Assembly: GCA_963712905.1 (NCBI GenBank)
Contig: CAVQJU010000005.1
Location: 62,001 to 126,000, forward strand
Direction of reading: 5' to 3'
From: CAVQJU01 sp963712905
GTDB taxonomy: Bacteria > Acidobacteriota > Vicinamibacteria > Vicinamibacterales > CAVVIG01
Length of the DNA: 64,000 bases
In this document: positions 45,601-52,744 of the stretch, piece after piece
Layout of the letters: each line of letters begins with the position of its first letter
Position numbering within the stretch: position 1 is the first letter of the stretch
Notes under the pieces: model-generated
What the model saw: only the letters and a program-made list of their open reading frames with translations
Databases searched by the model: none
Told to the model about the DNA's origin: nothing
Made by a program: the position numbers and the translations under genes

Positions 45601-46505
45601 GCAACCGCACCAACGGGTTTTCGGGCGACAACGGTCCGGCCACCCGCGCCCAGCTGGACACGCCGGACGGCGTGGCCATCGCCCCGGACGGCGACCTCAT
45701 CGTCGCCGACTCGCACAACGACCGCATCCGTCGCGTGGACTCGCAGACGCGTGTCATCACGACGATTGCGGGATCGGGAGAGAACGGGTACGACGGGGAC
45801 GAAAAGCCGGCGATCGAAGCGGCCATGAACACGCCGAGCTCCGTGGCGACGGCGCCAAACGGCGACATCTACATCGCGGACACGTTGAACAACCGGGTCC
45901 GGATGATCGACCACGCCAACGGGTTCATCCACACCGTGGCCGGCGACGGGGAGACGGGCGGCGACGGCCCCATCGGCGACGGCGGGCCGGCGACCAGCGC
46001 GCACCTCTTCATGCCGAGCGACGTGCAGGTGGCGAACAACGGCGATATCTACATCGCCGACATGCACCACAACCGCGTGAGAAAAGTGAACGCCGCCACC
46101 CACGTCATCACGACGGTTGCCGGCACCGGCTCGTTCGGGTCCGGCGGCGACAACGGCCCGGCCGCACAGGCGAACCTGGCCGGCCCCGCGGGCCTGGCGC
46201 TCGTCGAGGACTCGCTCGGCCGCCTGACGATCTTCGTGGCGGACTACTACAACGGCAACGTGCGGGCCGTCGACATCAACGGCATCCTGCGCAACGTGAG
46301 CGGCGAAGGGCGCGTGAAGTTCGGCGCGCCGTCGCGCGTCGCCTTTGCTCCTGGCACGGGCTGGCTCTACGTGGCCGACGCGAGCAACCATCAGGTCGTC
46401 GCCTTGAACATCCCCGTCGCGCTGCTGAGCCGGGGCCGGGGCGTGACCCCCCCGCGCGGCAGCACCATCCCGGGCCCGCGCGGCCCCAACCGGAGGACCG
46501 GCTGA
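42666..46505 (+). CDS. Glycosidase-like / GT2 glycosyltransferase / NHL-propeller fusion protein
   Basis: 1279 residues in one frame. Residues 25-310 look like a clan-A glycoside hydrolase TIM barrel (FLIKGVAYGTFAPDE, LGINTVRTYTPP, FALGNEIPPG with an acid/base Glu145, LLLAEAG with a nucleophile-like Glu230, AFSWTDEWW). Residues 317-560 are a GT-A family 2 transferase (VSVVVCAYNAADTLEDCLAS, VILVNDGSRD, YTDADTRAD, AGDDVDVCWRLQ). Several membrane helices follow (about 590-640 and 800-930). Residues 935-1250 are NHL repeats of a beta-propeller (GIAIAPNGDIYFADSNNDVI and similar). The start is GTG at 42666. The gene heads a putative glycan cluster and abuts the ABC exporter gene. Substrate and product are unknown. 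Confidence 0.85.
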   Translation: MSTALQAIPDVGQPAVPLSDAPVVASGKFLHAGDARFLIKGVAYGTFAPDEQGCQFPPPARIAEDFRLMAGLGINTVRTYTPPSMLLLDEAARNGLRVMIGLPWSQHVAFLDDRQLTRTIRREISGKVRELAGHPAALMFALGNEIPPGVVRWHGSLRVERFLRDLYQDAKAISPGSLLTYVNFPPTEFLDLSFFDVCAFNVYLHREPELRAYLTRLQHIAGYKPLLLAEAGADSIREGEEGQAAITAMHVRAAFEEGACGAVAFSWTDEWWRGGHDVDDWAFGLVDRERRMKPAAVAVAQAFSDAPFPAAVRASWPKVSVVVCAYNAADTLEDCLASLDRLTYPDYEVILVNDGSRDATSDIARRHARVRVIDVPNAGLSAARNVGLAEARGEIIAYTDADTRADADWLTFLVQPFQTSDVVGSGGPNVVPADDSPIAQCVARAPGGPTHVLLDDRIAEHVPGCNMAFRRDALLAIGGFNPIYLRAGDDVDVCWRLQARGWRIGFSAAALVWHHHRTSVNAYWRQQVGYGEGETWLMAHHPEKFLDGHMLWRGRIYSPLPFVRSLWGVKVNAGVWGTAAFPSVYRADVHPFAFMPHSIWWQIVSFALTLSGIGVVATGTHQWAAGLLLGSGLVGLAVTVAKNLAYALRSDVASLPGGKLWYRALVAYLHFIQPLARVRGRIRGILAPSAVALPTSKPQTSRGPRPSLREAVGALLLLSGTVTEDLFWSETWTSADRLLSQLTDWLRRSRAVHSIEIDDGWSDDRDVSVLVGRWAWLDVRALAEEHGAGRTLIRVSTHLRPTIFGVVTAIGFGAGLLVAAGAGLSLKWPLAGALAAGVTLLVIALTAWRTAQATAIVRRAVVRVTAAQQMVPMRSGGAHASIISPTRLRTYGLRSALIFVIMIFGIGTGTFMLQEAASAVRLVIGAREGGTVSGPSISAWLNTPGGIAIAPNGDIYFADSNNDVIDRVDHKLGVTTFVGNRTNGFSGDNGPATRAQLDTPDGVAIAPDGDLIVADSHNDRIRRVDSQTRVITTIAGSGENGYDGDEKPAIEAAMNTPSSVATAPNGDIYIADTLNNRVRMIDHANGFIHTVAGDGETGGDGPIGDGGPATSAHLFMPSDVQVANNGDIYIADMHHNRVRKVNAATHVITTVAGTGSFGSGGDNGPAAQANLAGPAGLALVEDSLGRLTIFVADYYNGNVRAVDINGILRNVSGEGRVKFGAPSRVAFAPGTGWLYVADASNHQVVALNIPVALLSRGRGVTPPRGSTIPGPRGPNRRTG

Positions 46506-48362
46506 GTGGCTGAAGTCACCGAGCCGACGGTCCAGAAGCCGATGCTGCCCTGGGTCCTGTCGTTTCTCACACCGCACCGCGGCAGGGTTTCGCTGCTGGC
46601 GGTGCTGCTGCTGCTCGAGATCGGACTCGGGGCGCTGCAGCCGTGGCCGCTCGCGATCGCCATCGATCACGTGCTGGGGAGCGCCGTTTTCCCGGACGCC
46701 GTGCAGGCATTCGTCGACGCGATGACGCGCGGCAACCGCTTCGTGTTCCTCGTCGTCGTGGTCCTCGCGGGCATCCTGCTCCAGGTCGTCAATCAATTTG
46801 TGTCGGCCTACGGCACGCAGGTGCAGATCGACACGGGCCAGCGGATGGTCTACACCCTGCGATATCGCCTGTTCAACCACCTGCAGGCGCTCGGCCTGCA
46901 CCACCACATCACCACCAGCACGAGCGACGCCGTCTACCGCGTGGATATCGACGCCTACTCGATCGAAAACCTGGTGATGAGCGGCGTGTTCCCGCTCGCC
47001 ACGTCGGTGCTCACGCTGGGCGTGATGTTCTCGATTCTGGCCTACAAGGACGCGACGATTGCCTGGCTGTCGCTGTCCGTCGTGCCGTTTCTCTATCTCT
47101 GCCTGCGCTACTACGCAAAGACGCTGGTCAACCGCGAAGAACGCGTCAAGGAGCTCGAATCGAAGCTCCTCGGGCGCCTCTACGAAACGTTCTCGGCGAT
47201 GCGGCTCGTCAAAGGTTTCGCCCGCGAACCGTACGAAGCCGCCCGCTTCGCGCGCGCCGGCGATGAGACGATGAACGCGCGGATCGCCATCACGTGGCAG
47301 CAGTCGCTGTTCTCCGTGATGGTGAGCACCATCACGATTCTCGGCACGGGCCTGGTGGTCGTCGTGGGCGGCGTGCACGTGATGAACGGTCAGCTGTCGG
47401 TCGGCGCGCTCACGGTGGTCATCAGCTATCTCGGCGCGGTGTACGGTCCGCTGTCCTCCATCGCCCACACGACCGGGCAGCTCCAGGGCGCGATCGCCGG
47501 CGCGCGGCGCGTGCGGGCGATGTTCGCGCTCCAGCCGGAAACCGTCGAGGCTCCCGACGCGATCGACGCCGCCAGCGTGCGCGGCGAGATCCGCTTCGAA
47601 GACGTCGGCTTCAATTACCCGGACGGCACCGCCGTGCTGCACGACATCGCGTTCACCGCGAAGCCGGGCGAAATGGTCGCGCTCGTCGGCCTCACGGGCG
47701 CCGGAAAGACCACGCTCGTCAGCCTGATCCCGCGCTTCTACGAACCGACGGCGGGCCGCGTGCTCATCGACGGCGTGGACGCCCGGCGCTACCGCGTCCG
47801 GTCGCTGCGCGAGCGGATCGCGATCGTGCTGCAGGATCCGGTCCTGTTCGCCGGGACGATTGCCGAGAACCTGCGCTATGGCCGGCTCGACGCCACGGCG
47901 GACGAAATCGAGGAGGCGGCGCGCGCGGCGCACGCCCACGACTTCATCTCACATCTCGCCAGGGGCTACGAAACCGACATCGCGGAGGCCGGCGGCAGCC
48001 TCTCGGGGGGCGAGCGTCAGCGCCTCAGTGTCGCGCGGGCCATTCTCAAGGACGCGCCGATTCTGATCCTCGACGAACCGACGTCGTCGCTCGACGCAAT
48101 CTCGGAGGAAATCGTGTTCGCGGCGCTGCGGCGGCTGCGGGCCGGGCGGACCACGATCGTCATCGCACACCGGCTGTCCACCGTCCGCGACGCCGACTGC
48201 ATCCTCGTGCTCGACGGCGGCCAGATCGCGGCCAAGGGCCGCCACGCCGATCTGCTCGCGAGCAGCCAGCTCTACCGCCGGATGTGCGCGCGCCTGTCGG
48301 TCGGCAAGTCGCTCGACGAGCCGGAAAGCGTCGACGAGCTGATCCAGGCGGCCCGGAGCTGA
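46506..48362 (+). CDS. ABC exporter, fused membrane and ATPase domains (MsbA/lipid-oligosaccharide type)
   Basis: 618 residues. Six membrane helices precede residue 330. The nucleotide-binding domain has VALVGLTGAGKTTLVSL (Walker A), IVLQDPVLFAGTIAENL (Q loop), SLSGGERQRLSVARAIL (signature) and ILILDEPTSSLD (Walker B), with a switch His in IAHRLSTV. It works as a homodimer or half-transporter exporting lipids, glycolipids or peptides. The start GTG at 46506 follows the previous stop with no gap, so it is coupled to the GH-GT2-NHL gene and may export that cluster's product. Confidence 0.93.
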   Translation: MAEVTEPTVQKPMLPWVLSFLTPHRGRVSLLAVLLLLEIGLGALQPWPLAIAIDHVLGSAVFPDAVQAFVDAMTRGNRFVFLVVVVLAGILLQVVNQFVSAYGTQVQIDTGQRMVYTLRYRLFNHLQALGLHHHITTSTSDAVYRVDIDAYSIENLVMSGVFPLATSVLTLGVMFSILAYKDATIAWLSLSVVPFLYLCLRYYAKTLVNREERVKELESKLLGRLYETFSAMRLVKGFAREPYEAARFARAGDETMNARIAITWQQSLFSVMVSTITILGTGLVVVVGGVHVMNGQLSVGALTVVISYLGAVYGPLSSIAHTTGQLQGAIAGARRVRAMFALQPETVEAPDAIDAASVRGEIRFEDVGFNYPDGTAVLHDIAFTAKPGEMVALVGLTGAGKTTLVSLIPRFYEPTAGRVLIDGVDARRYRVRSLRERIAIVLQDPVLFAGTIAENLRYGRLDATADEIEEAARAAHAHDFISHLARGYETDIAEAGGSLSGGERQRLSVARAILKDAPILILDEPTSSLDAISEEIVFAALRRLRAGRTTIVIAHRLSTVRDADCILVLDGGQIAAKGRHADLLASSQLYRRMCARLSVGKSLDEPESVDELIQAARS

Positions 48363-48370
48363 TCGCGCCC

Positions 48371-49489
48371 GTGAAGATTCTGTTCGCGGGCATCATCGCC
48401 CGCTACCCGTTCGGTGGCGTCACGTGGTGCTCGCTGATGTACCTGCTCGGCCTGCGGGCCCTCGGCCACGAGGTTTTCTACATCGAGGACACCGGCGAGT
48501 GCGTGTACGACCCGGTGCAGAACGTACGATCCACCGACCCCTCGTACGGGACGTCGTACATTCACGCCGCGCTCGAACCCTTTGGCCTCGGCGACCGGTG
48601 GGCGTTCGTCAACTACGACGGGACCTATCACGGCCGCGGCGCGGAGGCCGTCCGATCGTTCTGCGCCGATGCCGATCTCTTCCTGAACCTCTCGGGCGGG
48701 TCGTGGTTCTGGCGTGACGAGTACGCGCGCATCCCGCGGAAGGCGTTCATCGATTCCGACCCGGCGTTCACGCAGCTCGCCATCGCGAAGCGCGAGCCGT
48801 GGTACGTCGAGTTCTTCCAGCGCTTCGATCGCCTGTTCACGTTCGGCGCCAACATCGGCACGGCAGCCTCACCGGTGCCGACGGGCGAGTTCACGTGGCT
48901 CAAGACCTGGCAGCCGGTCACGCTGGACGACTGGGCGACGTCGCTCGCGCCGCGGGACCGCTTCACGTCGGTCATGACGTGGCAGATCGAGAGCTTCACG
49001 GACGTCGGCGGCAACAAGGACCAGGAGTTTCTGCGGTTCATCGATCTGCCGTCGCGCACCGCGCAGCCGTTCGAGCTCGCCATCAACGGACCGCAGCGCC
49101 TGCTGCGCGAGCACGGATGGCAGACCGTTGACGCGATGGGCGTTTCGCGCTCGCTGTGGGACTATCGGGAATTCATCCAGTCGTCGAAAGCCGAGTTCGG
49201 CGTCGCCAAACATACCTACGTCGCGACGCGGTCCGGCTGGTTCAGCGATCGCACCGAGTGCTACCTGGCGTCGGGGCGCCCGGCCCTGGTCCAGGACACC
49301 GGCTGGACGGCGCACCTGCCCCACGGGGACGGCCTGCTGGCCTTCTCGAATCCCGACGACGCGCTCGCCGGCATCGAGCGAATCAACAGCGATTACGACC
49401 GCCACGCCAGGCGCGCGCACGAGATTTCCCGCGAGTACTTCGACGCGGCTCGCGTGCTCACGCGGCTCCTCGACGAGGCTTGTGCATGA
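48371..49489 (+). CDS. Putative glycosyltransferase, GT-B fold (CgeB-like)
   Basis: 372 residues. The N-terminus (VKILFAGIIARYPFGGVTWC, SLMYLLGLRALGHEVFYIED) fits the first Rossmann domain of a GT-B enzyme. The C-terminal part (SKAEFGVAKHTYV, FSDRTECYLASGRPALVQDT, LLAFSNPDDALAGIERI) resembles CgeB/YkvP-type glycosyltransferases, where EC..ASGRP contacts the nucleotide sugar. Donor and acceptor are unknown. The start is GTG at 48371, eight bases after the ABC exporter stop. It overlaps the next glycosyltransferase (ATGA). Confidence 0.75.
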   Translation: MKILFAGIIARYPFGGVTWCSLMYLLGLRALGHEVFYIEDTGECVYDPVQNVRSTDPSYGTSYIHAALEPFGLGDRWAFVNYDGTYHGRGAEAVRSFCADADLFLNLSGGSWFWRDEYARIPRKAFIDSDPAFTQLAIAKREPWYVEFFQRFDRLFTFGANIGTAASPVPTGEFTWLKTWQPVTLDDWATSLAPRDRFTSVMTWQIESFTDVGGNKDQEFLRFIDLPSRTAQPFELAINGPQRLLREHGWQTVDAMGVSRSLWDYREFIQSSKAEFGVAKHTYVATRSGWFSDRTECYLASGRPALVQDTGWTAHLPHGDGLLAFSNPDDALAGIERINSDYDRHARRAHEISREYFDAARVLTRLLDEACA

Positions 49490-50535
49490 GCGCGCCGCTC
49501 CGCATCGCTCACGTCGCGCCCGTGGCGACATCCATTCCGCCCCCCAAGTCCGGCTCGGTCGAGACGATGACGTCTCTGCTGACCGAGGGGCTGGTGGCCC
49601 GCGGGCACGACGTCACCCTGTTCGCGACGGCCGACTCGAAGACGTCGGCGCGGCTGGTCTCCATCTACGAACTCGGCTACTGGCACGACCCGAACATGTG
49701 GCCGTGGGAGCTGTACGAGATGCTGAACCTGGCCGCGGTGGTGGAACGCGCCGCCGAATTCGACATCATTCACTACGAAGCCGCGTACTACCCGATGTCG
49801 CTGGCCTTCACGCGGCTGTCCCCGACGCCGATCGTGCAGACACTCCACCATTCGCCGAGCGCCGAAGAGGTGGCGCTGTGGTCCCGCTACCCGGAGGCCC
49901 CGTTCGTGGCCATCTCGAACGAGCAGGCCCAGCTGCTGTCCGGGGCCAACGTCGTCGCCACGGTGCTGCACGGGATCGACACGCCCAATTTCACGTTCCG
50001 GGAGACGCCGGACGATTACCTCCTGTTCCTCGGGCGGTTTACGGCAGGCAAGGGGGTCGTGGAAGCGATAGACGTCGCGAAGCGCCTTAACGTACGCCTT
50101 ATACTGGCGGCCGCTGAAAACGACTATTATCGCGAGGCGATCAGGCCGCTTGTCGACGGCGATCGGATCGTGTACCACGGCGAGGCGGACTTCCCCACCA
50201 AGGTGAAGCTGTACGGCGGGGCCCGCGCCCTGCTCTATCCGATCCAGGCGCGCGAGCCGTTCGGGCTCGTGCTCGCCGAAGCGATGGCGTGCGGGACCCC
50301 GGTCGCCGCGCTCGACCGCGGCGCCGTGCGCGAGATGGTCGACGATGGGGTGACCGGAATCGTGTTCGACGATCTCGATCAGATGGCCGCCGGGCTGCCG
50401 CGCGTGTGCGCGCTCGATCGGCGGCGAGTCCGCGATCGCGCCGTCGAGCGCTTCGGCGCCGAGCGCATGGCCGATGAATACGTGACGGTATACCGCCGGA
50501 TCGTGGAGGCGCATCGTGGACGACGCGCACACTGA
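49486..50535 (+). CDS. Glycosyltransferase family 4
   Basis: 349 residues, GT-B fold. It shows RIAHVAPVATSIPPPKSGSV, ETMTSLLTEGLVARGHDVTL, FDIIHYEAAYYP, VQTLHHSPS and YLLFLGRFTAGKGVVEAIDV. The GT4 nucleotide-sugar motif is EPFGLVLAEAMACGTPVAAL (E-x7-E). Such enzymes are retaining transferases that build polysaccharide or glycolipid chains. The ATG at 49486 overlaps the preceding stop. The 3' end overlaps the PIG-L gene by 20 bases. Confidence 0.92.
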   Translation: MSAPLRIAHVAPVATSIPPPKSGSVETMTSLLTEGLVARGHDVTLFATADSKTSARLVSIYELGYWHDPNMWPWELYEMLNLAAVVERAAEFDIIHYEAAYYPMSLAFTRLSPTPIVQTLHHSPSAEEVALWSRYPEAPFVAISNEQAQLLSGANVVATVLHGIDTPNFTFRETPDDYLLFLGRFTAGKGVVEAIDVAKRLNVRLILAAAENDYYREAIRPLVDGDRIVYHGEADFPTKVKLYGGARALLYPIQAREPFGLVLAEAMACGTPVAALDRGAVREMVDDGVTGIVFDDLDQMAAGLPRVCALDRRRVRDRAVERFGAERMADEYVTVYRRIVEAHRGRRAH

Positions 50536-51328
50536 ACAGCACGGCGGTTCCGGGCGCACGATCCTGGCCGTGTTCGCCCATCCCGACGACGAGTCGCTCG
50601 CCTGCGGCGGCACGCTCGCCCGCCTCGCGGACTCGGGCGCCCGCGTCGTGCTGCTGTGCGCGTCGCGCGGCGAGAGCGGATCCGTCAGGGACGAATCCCT
50701 CGTGAGGGCGAGCGACCTCGGGCGCGTCCGATCCGAGGAACTGCTCGAGGCCGCGCGGACCCTCGGGATCGCCGACGTGCTCATCTGCGATCATCCCGAC
50801 GGCGACCTGCGCTGGGCCGACGTCTCCGAGCTGCACGAAGAAATCGTCGCGGCCATCCGACGCTACCATCCGGACGGCGTCATCACCTTCGCGGAAGACG
50901 GGCTCTACTGGCACCTCGATCACATCGGCGTTCACGAGCGGACGTACACCGCCGTGCGATCGTTCGGCGCGGACGCGCCCCCGCTCTACTACGTCACCAT
51001 CCCCAAGGGAGTGATGCGCGCGGTCGTCGAGGCCGGGCCGAGGGGCGAGGCCGTCGGAGAGGGGAAGTTCTGGGGCATCGAGCCTGACGTATTCGGCGAG
51101 GCCGCCAAGCCCGCGACGTTCGTCATCGACGTCCGCGCATGGGTTCCGCGGAAGCTCGCGGCGCTCAGTTGCCACCGCACGCAGGTCGGTCCCGACCATC
51201 CCTTCACCCGGATCGACGAGGCGGAGGCCAGGCGGCTTCTCGGGCTCGAACATTTCCGGCGCGCGCCGATCGAAAGCCGCTGGGAATCGATCATCGAACA
51301 GATGGGCGAGCCGGTGCCGAGCGTATGA
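50516..51328 (+). CDS. PIG-L/LmbE-family deacetylase
   Basis: 270 residues. The zinc site is AVFAHPDDESLACGGTLARL, with YWHLDHIGVHE later supplying a further His. These enzymes remove an N-acetyl group from GlcNAc-type sugars (GlcNAc-inositol, GlcNAc-malate, antibiotics). Its position between a GT4 gene and a methyltransferase gene suggests sequential transfer, deacetylation and modification of one amino sugar. It could instead serve bacillithiol synthesis with the bshA at the window's end. The start is GTG at 50516. Confidence 0.9.
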   Translation: MDDAHTEQHGGSGRTILAVFAHPDDESLACGGTLARLADSGARVVLLCASRGESGSVRDESLVRASDLGRVRSEELLEAARTLGIADVLICDHPDGDLRWADVSELHEEIVAAIRRYHPDGVITFAEDGLYWHLDHIGVHERTYTAVRSFGADAPPLYYVTIPKGVMRAVVEAGPRGEAVGEGKFWGIEPDVFGEAAKPATFVIDVRAWVPRKLAALSCHRTQVGPDHPFTRIDEAEARRLLGLEHFRRAPIESRWESIIEQMGEPVPSV

Positions 51329-52581
51329 ACAGGGCGACGTTCGACATCCTCCGGTGCCCGTACTGCGGCTGGACGCTCGACCTCGTCACGTCGTCGTTTC
51401 ACCGCACCAGCGGCGACGAGATCCAGGACGGCATCCTCGGCTGCCAGTGCTGCGTCTTTCCGGTCGTGGACGGCATTCCGGTCATGCACCTGCAGCCCGC
51501 CGCCACCGCGGCGCGTGAGCTCATCGAGCAGGGCCATCCGGATCGTGCGCGGCGCGCGATGTTCGGCCTCGACGACGAGGGCGACGCTGAACGATTCGAC
51601 GAGCTCGCGGCCTCCGGCACCGCCACGTACCGCAGCATCGTCGAAGCGCTCGGCGAGCACATCGAGGGCGGATACTTCCTCTACCGCTTCGCGGATCCCA
51701 CGTACGTCGTGGGGCACGCGGTGGTCCGCGCGGTGGCGGGCACGGTGCTCCGCGGCGGAGGCCGCGCGGTCGACATCTGCGGCGGATCGGGGCATCTGAC
51801 CCGGGCGCTCATGAATCTGTCGACGCCGGCGCCCGTGCTCGCGGATCTCTACTTCGCGAAGATCTGGCTGGCGCGCCGCTTCACCGCCCCGGGGTGCGAG
51901 GCGATCTGCTGCGACGGCAACTCGCCGATGCCGTTCGCGCGGGGGGCGTTCAGGTTCGCGATGTGCTCGGATGCGTTCATGTACATCTGGACGAAGCGTC
52001 AGTTCGTGCTGGACATGCTGCGACTGGTCGAACAGAGCGACGTCAGGAGCGCCGCGCTGATCAGCCACACGCACAATCAGTGCACGTGGACGCCGTCGCA
52101 CGGCCAGCCCCTGACGCCCGGCGGCTACCGGCAGCTGTTCGAAACGCTCGAGCCCCGGCTCTTCGGCGAGTCCGGGCTGTTCGCGGACGTGGTCGCCGGC
52201 GGTCCGCTCGACCTCTCACGCGTAGACGACGAGCGCACACTCGAGGCTGATCCGTCGCTGACGATGATCGCCAGCCGGCAGCCCGGCGTCTTCGCGCGGC
52301 ATCCGCTCGAGGCACCGCCGTTCCTGGCGGCTGGAGAATTCCGGCTGAACCCTCTCTACGTCGAGACCGGATCGCCAGGGGCCGACACGCTGACGTTCCG
52401 CCTGCGGTTTCCCTCGGACGACTACGAGCAGGAGTACGGCGCGTGCCGCCAGTATCTGCCCGAGGAAGTCACCATCGGCCGCCGCGCCGTCGCCGCCATC
52501 GCGGAAGGCCGCGTCCCCGATGAGCTCGCCGACCTCGTCCGCCGCCGCGTCATCGTCGATTTGCCAAGGAAGTATTACTAG
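51325..52581 (+). CDS. Zinc-ribbon (Trm112-like) SAM-dependent methyltransferase
   Basis: 418 residues. The N-terminus is a zinc ribbon of the Trm112-like type (ILRCPYCGWTLDL and LGCQCCVFPVVDGIPVM), found in front of several sugar and natural-product methyltransferases. The methyltransferase domain has AVDICGGSGHLTRALMNL (motif I) and FRFAMCSDAFMYIW. The C-terminal third is not recognised. The ATG overlaps the PIG-L stop, closing the tightly coupled row of genes from 42666. The acceptor is unknown. Confidence 0.8.
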   Translation: MNRATFDILRCPYCGWTLDLVTSSFHRTSGDEIQDGILGCQCCVFPVVDGIPVMHLQPAATAARELIEQGHPDRARRAMFGLDDEGDAERFDELAASGTATYRSIVEALGEHIEGGYFLYRFADPTYVVGHAVVRAVAGTVLRGGGRAVDICGGSGHLTRALMNLSTPAPVLADLYFAKIWLARRFTAPGCEAICCDGNSPMPFARGAFRFAMCSDAFMYIWTKRQFVLDMLRLVEQSDVRSAALISHTHNQCTWTPSHGQPLTPGGYRQLFETLEPRLFGESGLFADVVAGGPLDLSRVDDERTLEADPSLTMIASRQPGVFARHPLEAPPFLAAGEFRLNPLYVETGSPGADTLTFRLRFPSDDYEQEYGACRQYLPEEVTIGRRAVAAIAEGRVPDELADLVRRRVIVDLPRKYY

Positions 52582-52583
52582 AA

Positions 52584-52693
52584 GTTCAGGGTTCAGGGTT
52601 CAGGGTTCAGCGTTCAGGGTTCAGGGTTCAGACTGGGAACGTGGAACCTCGAACCTGGAACCCTGAACCTTGAACCTTGAACCTTGAACCCTT
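52584..52693. repeat. Mirrored heptamer array, 7 units plus 7 inverse units
   Basis: Seven 7-base units (gttcagg with minor variants, 52584-52632) are followed by a 12-base loop and seven inverse units (aaccctg/aaccttg, 52645-52693). Both arms stay in exact heptamer register and can form a hairpin of about 49 bp. The array starts three bases after the methyltransferase stop. Confidence 0.92.
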
Positions 52694-52703
52694 AAGTTGT
52701 TCC

Positions 52704-52744
52704 ATTACGTGCTATAACGTATCCACTACGTAAAGTGACGTAAT
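52704..52744 (+). promoter_or_regulatory. Operator-like region: four ACGT boxes at helical spacing
   Basis: ACGT occurs at 52707, 52717, 52728 and 52738, spaced 10, 11 and 10 bases, so all lie on one helix face. The outer two form an inverted repeat ATTACGT (52704-52710) / ACGTAAT (52738-52744), whose last bases include the A and T of the ATPase start codon. A -10-like TATAAC (52713-52718) lies between. Binding of a dimeric regulator is plausible. Confidence 0.5.

Noticed and set aside
44901..47939. A 1012-codon open frame on the minus strand opposite the GH-GT2-NHL and ABC genes
   Set aside because: Its sequence is low-complexity (His/Arg/Asp-rich) and it crosses two well-supported genes, so it is a shadow.
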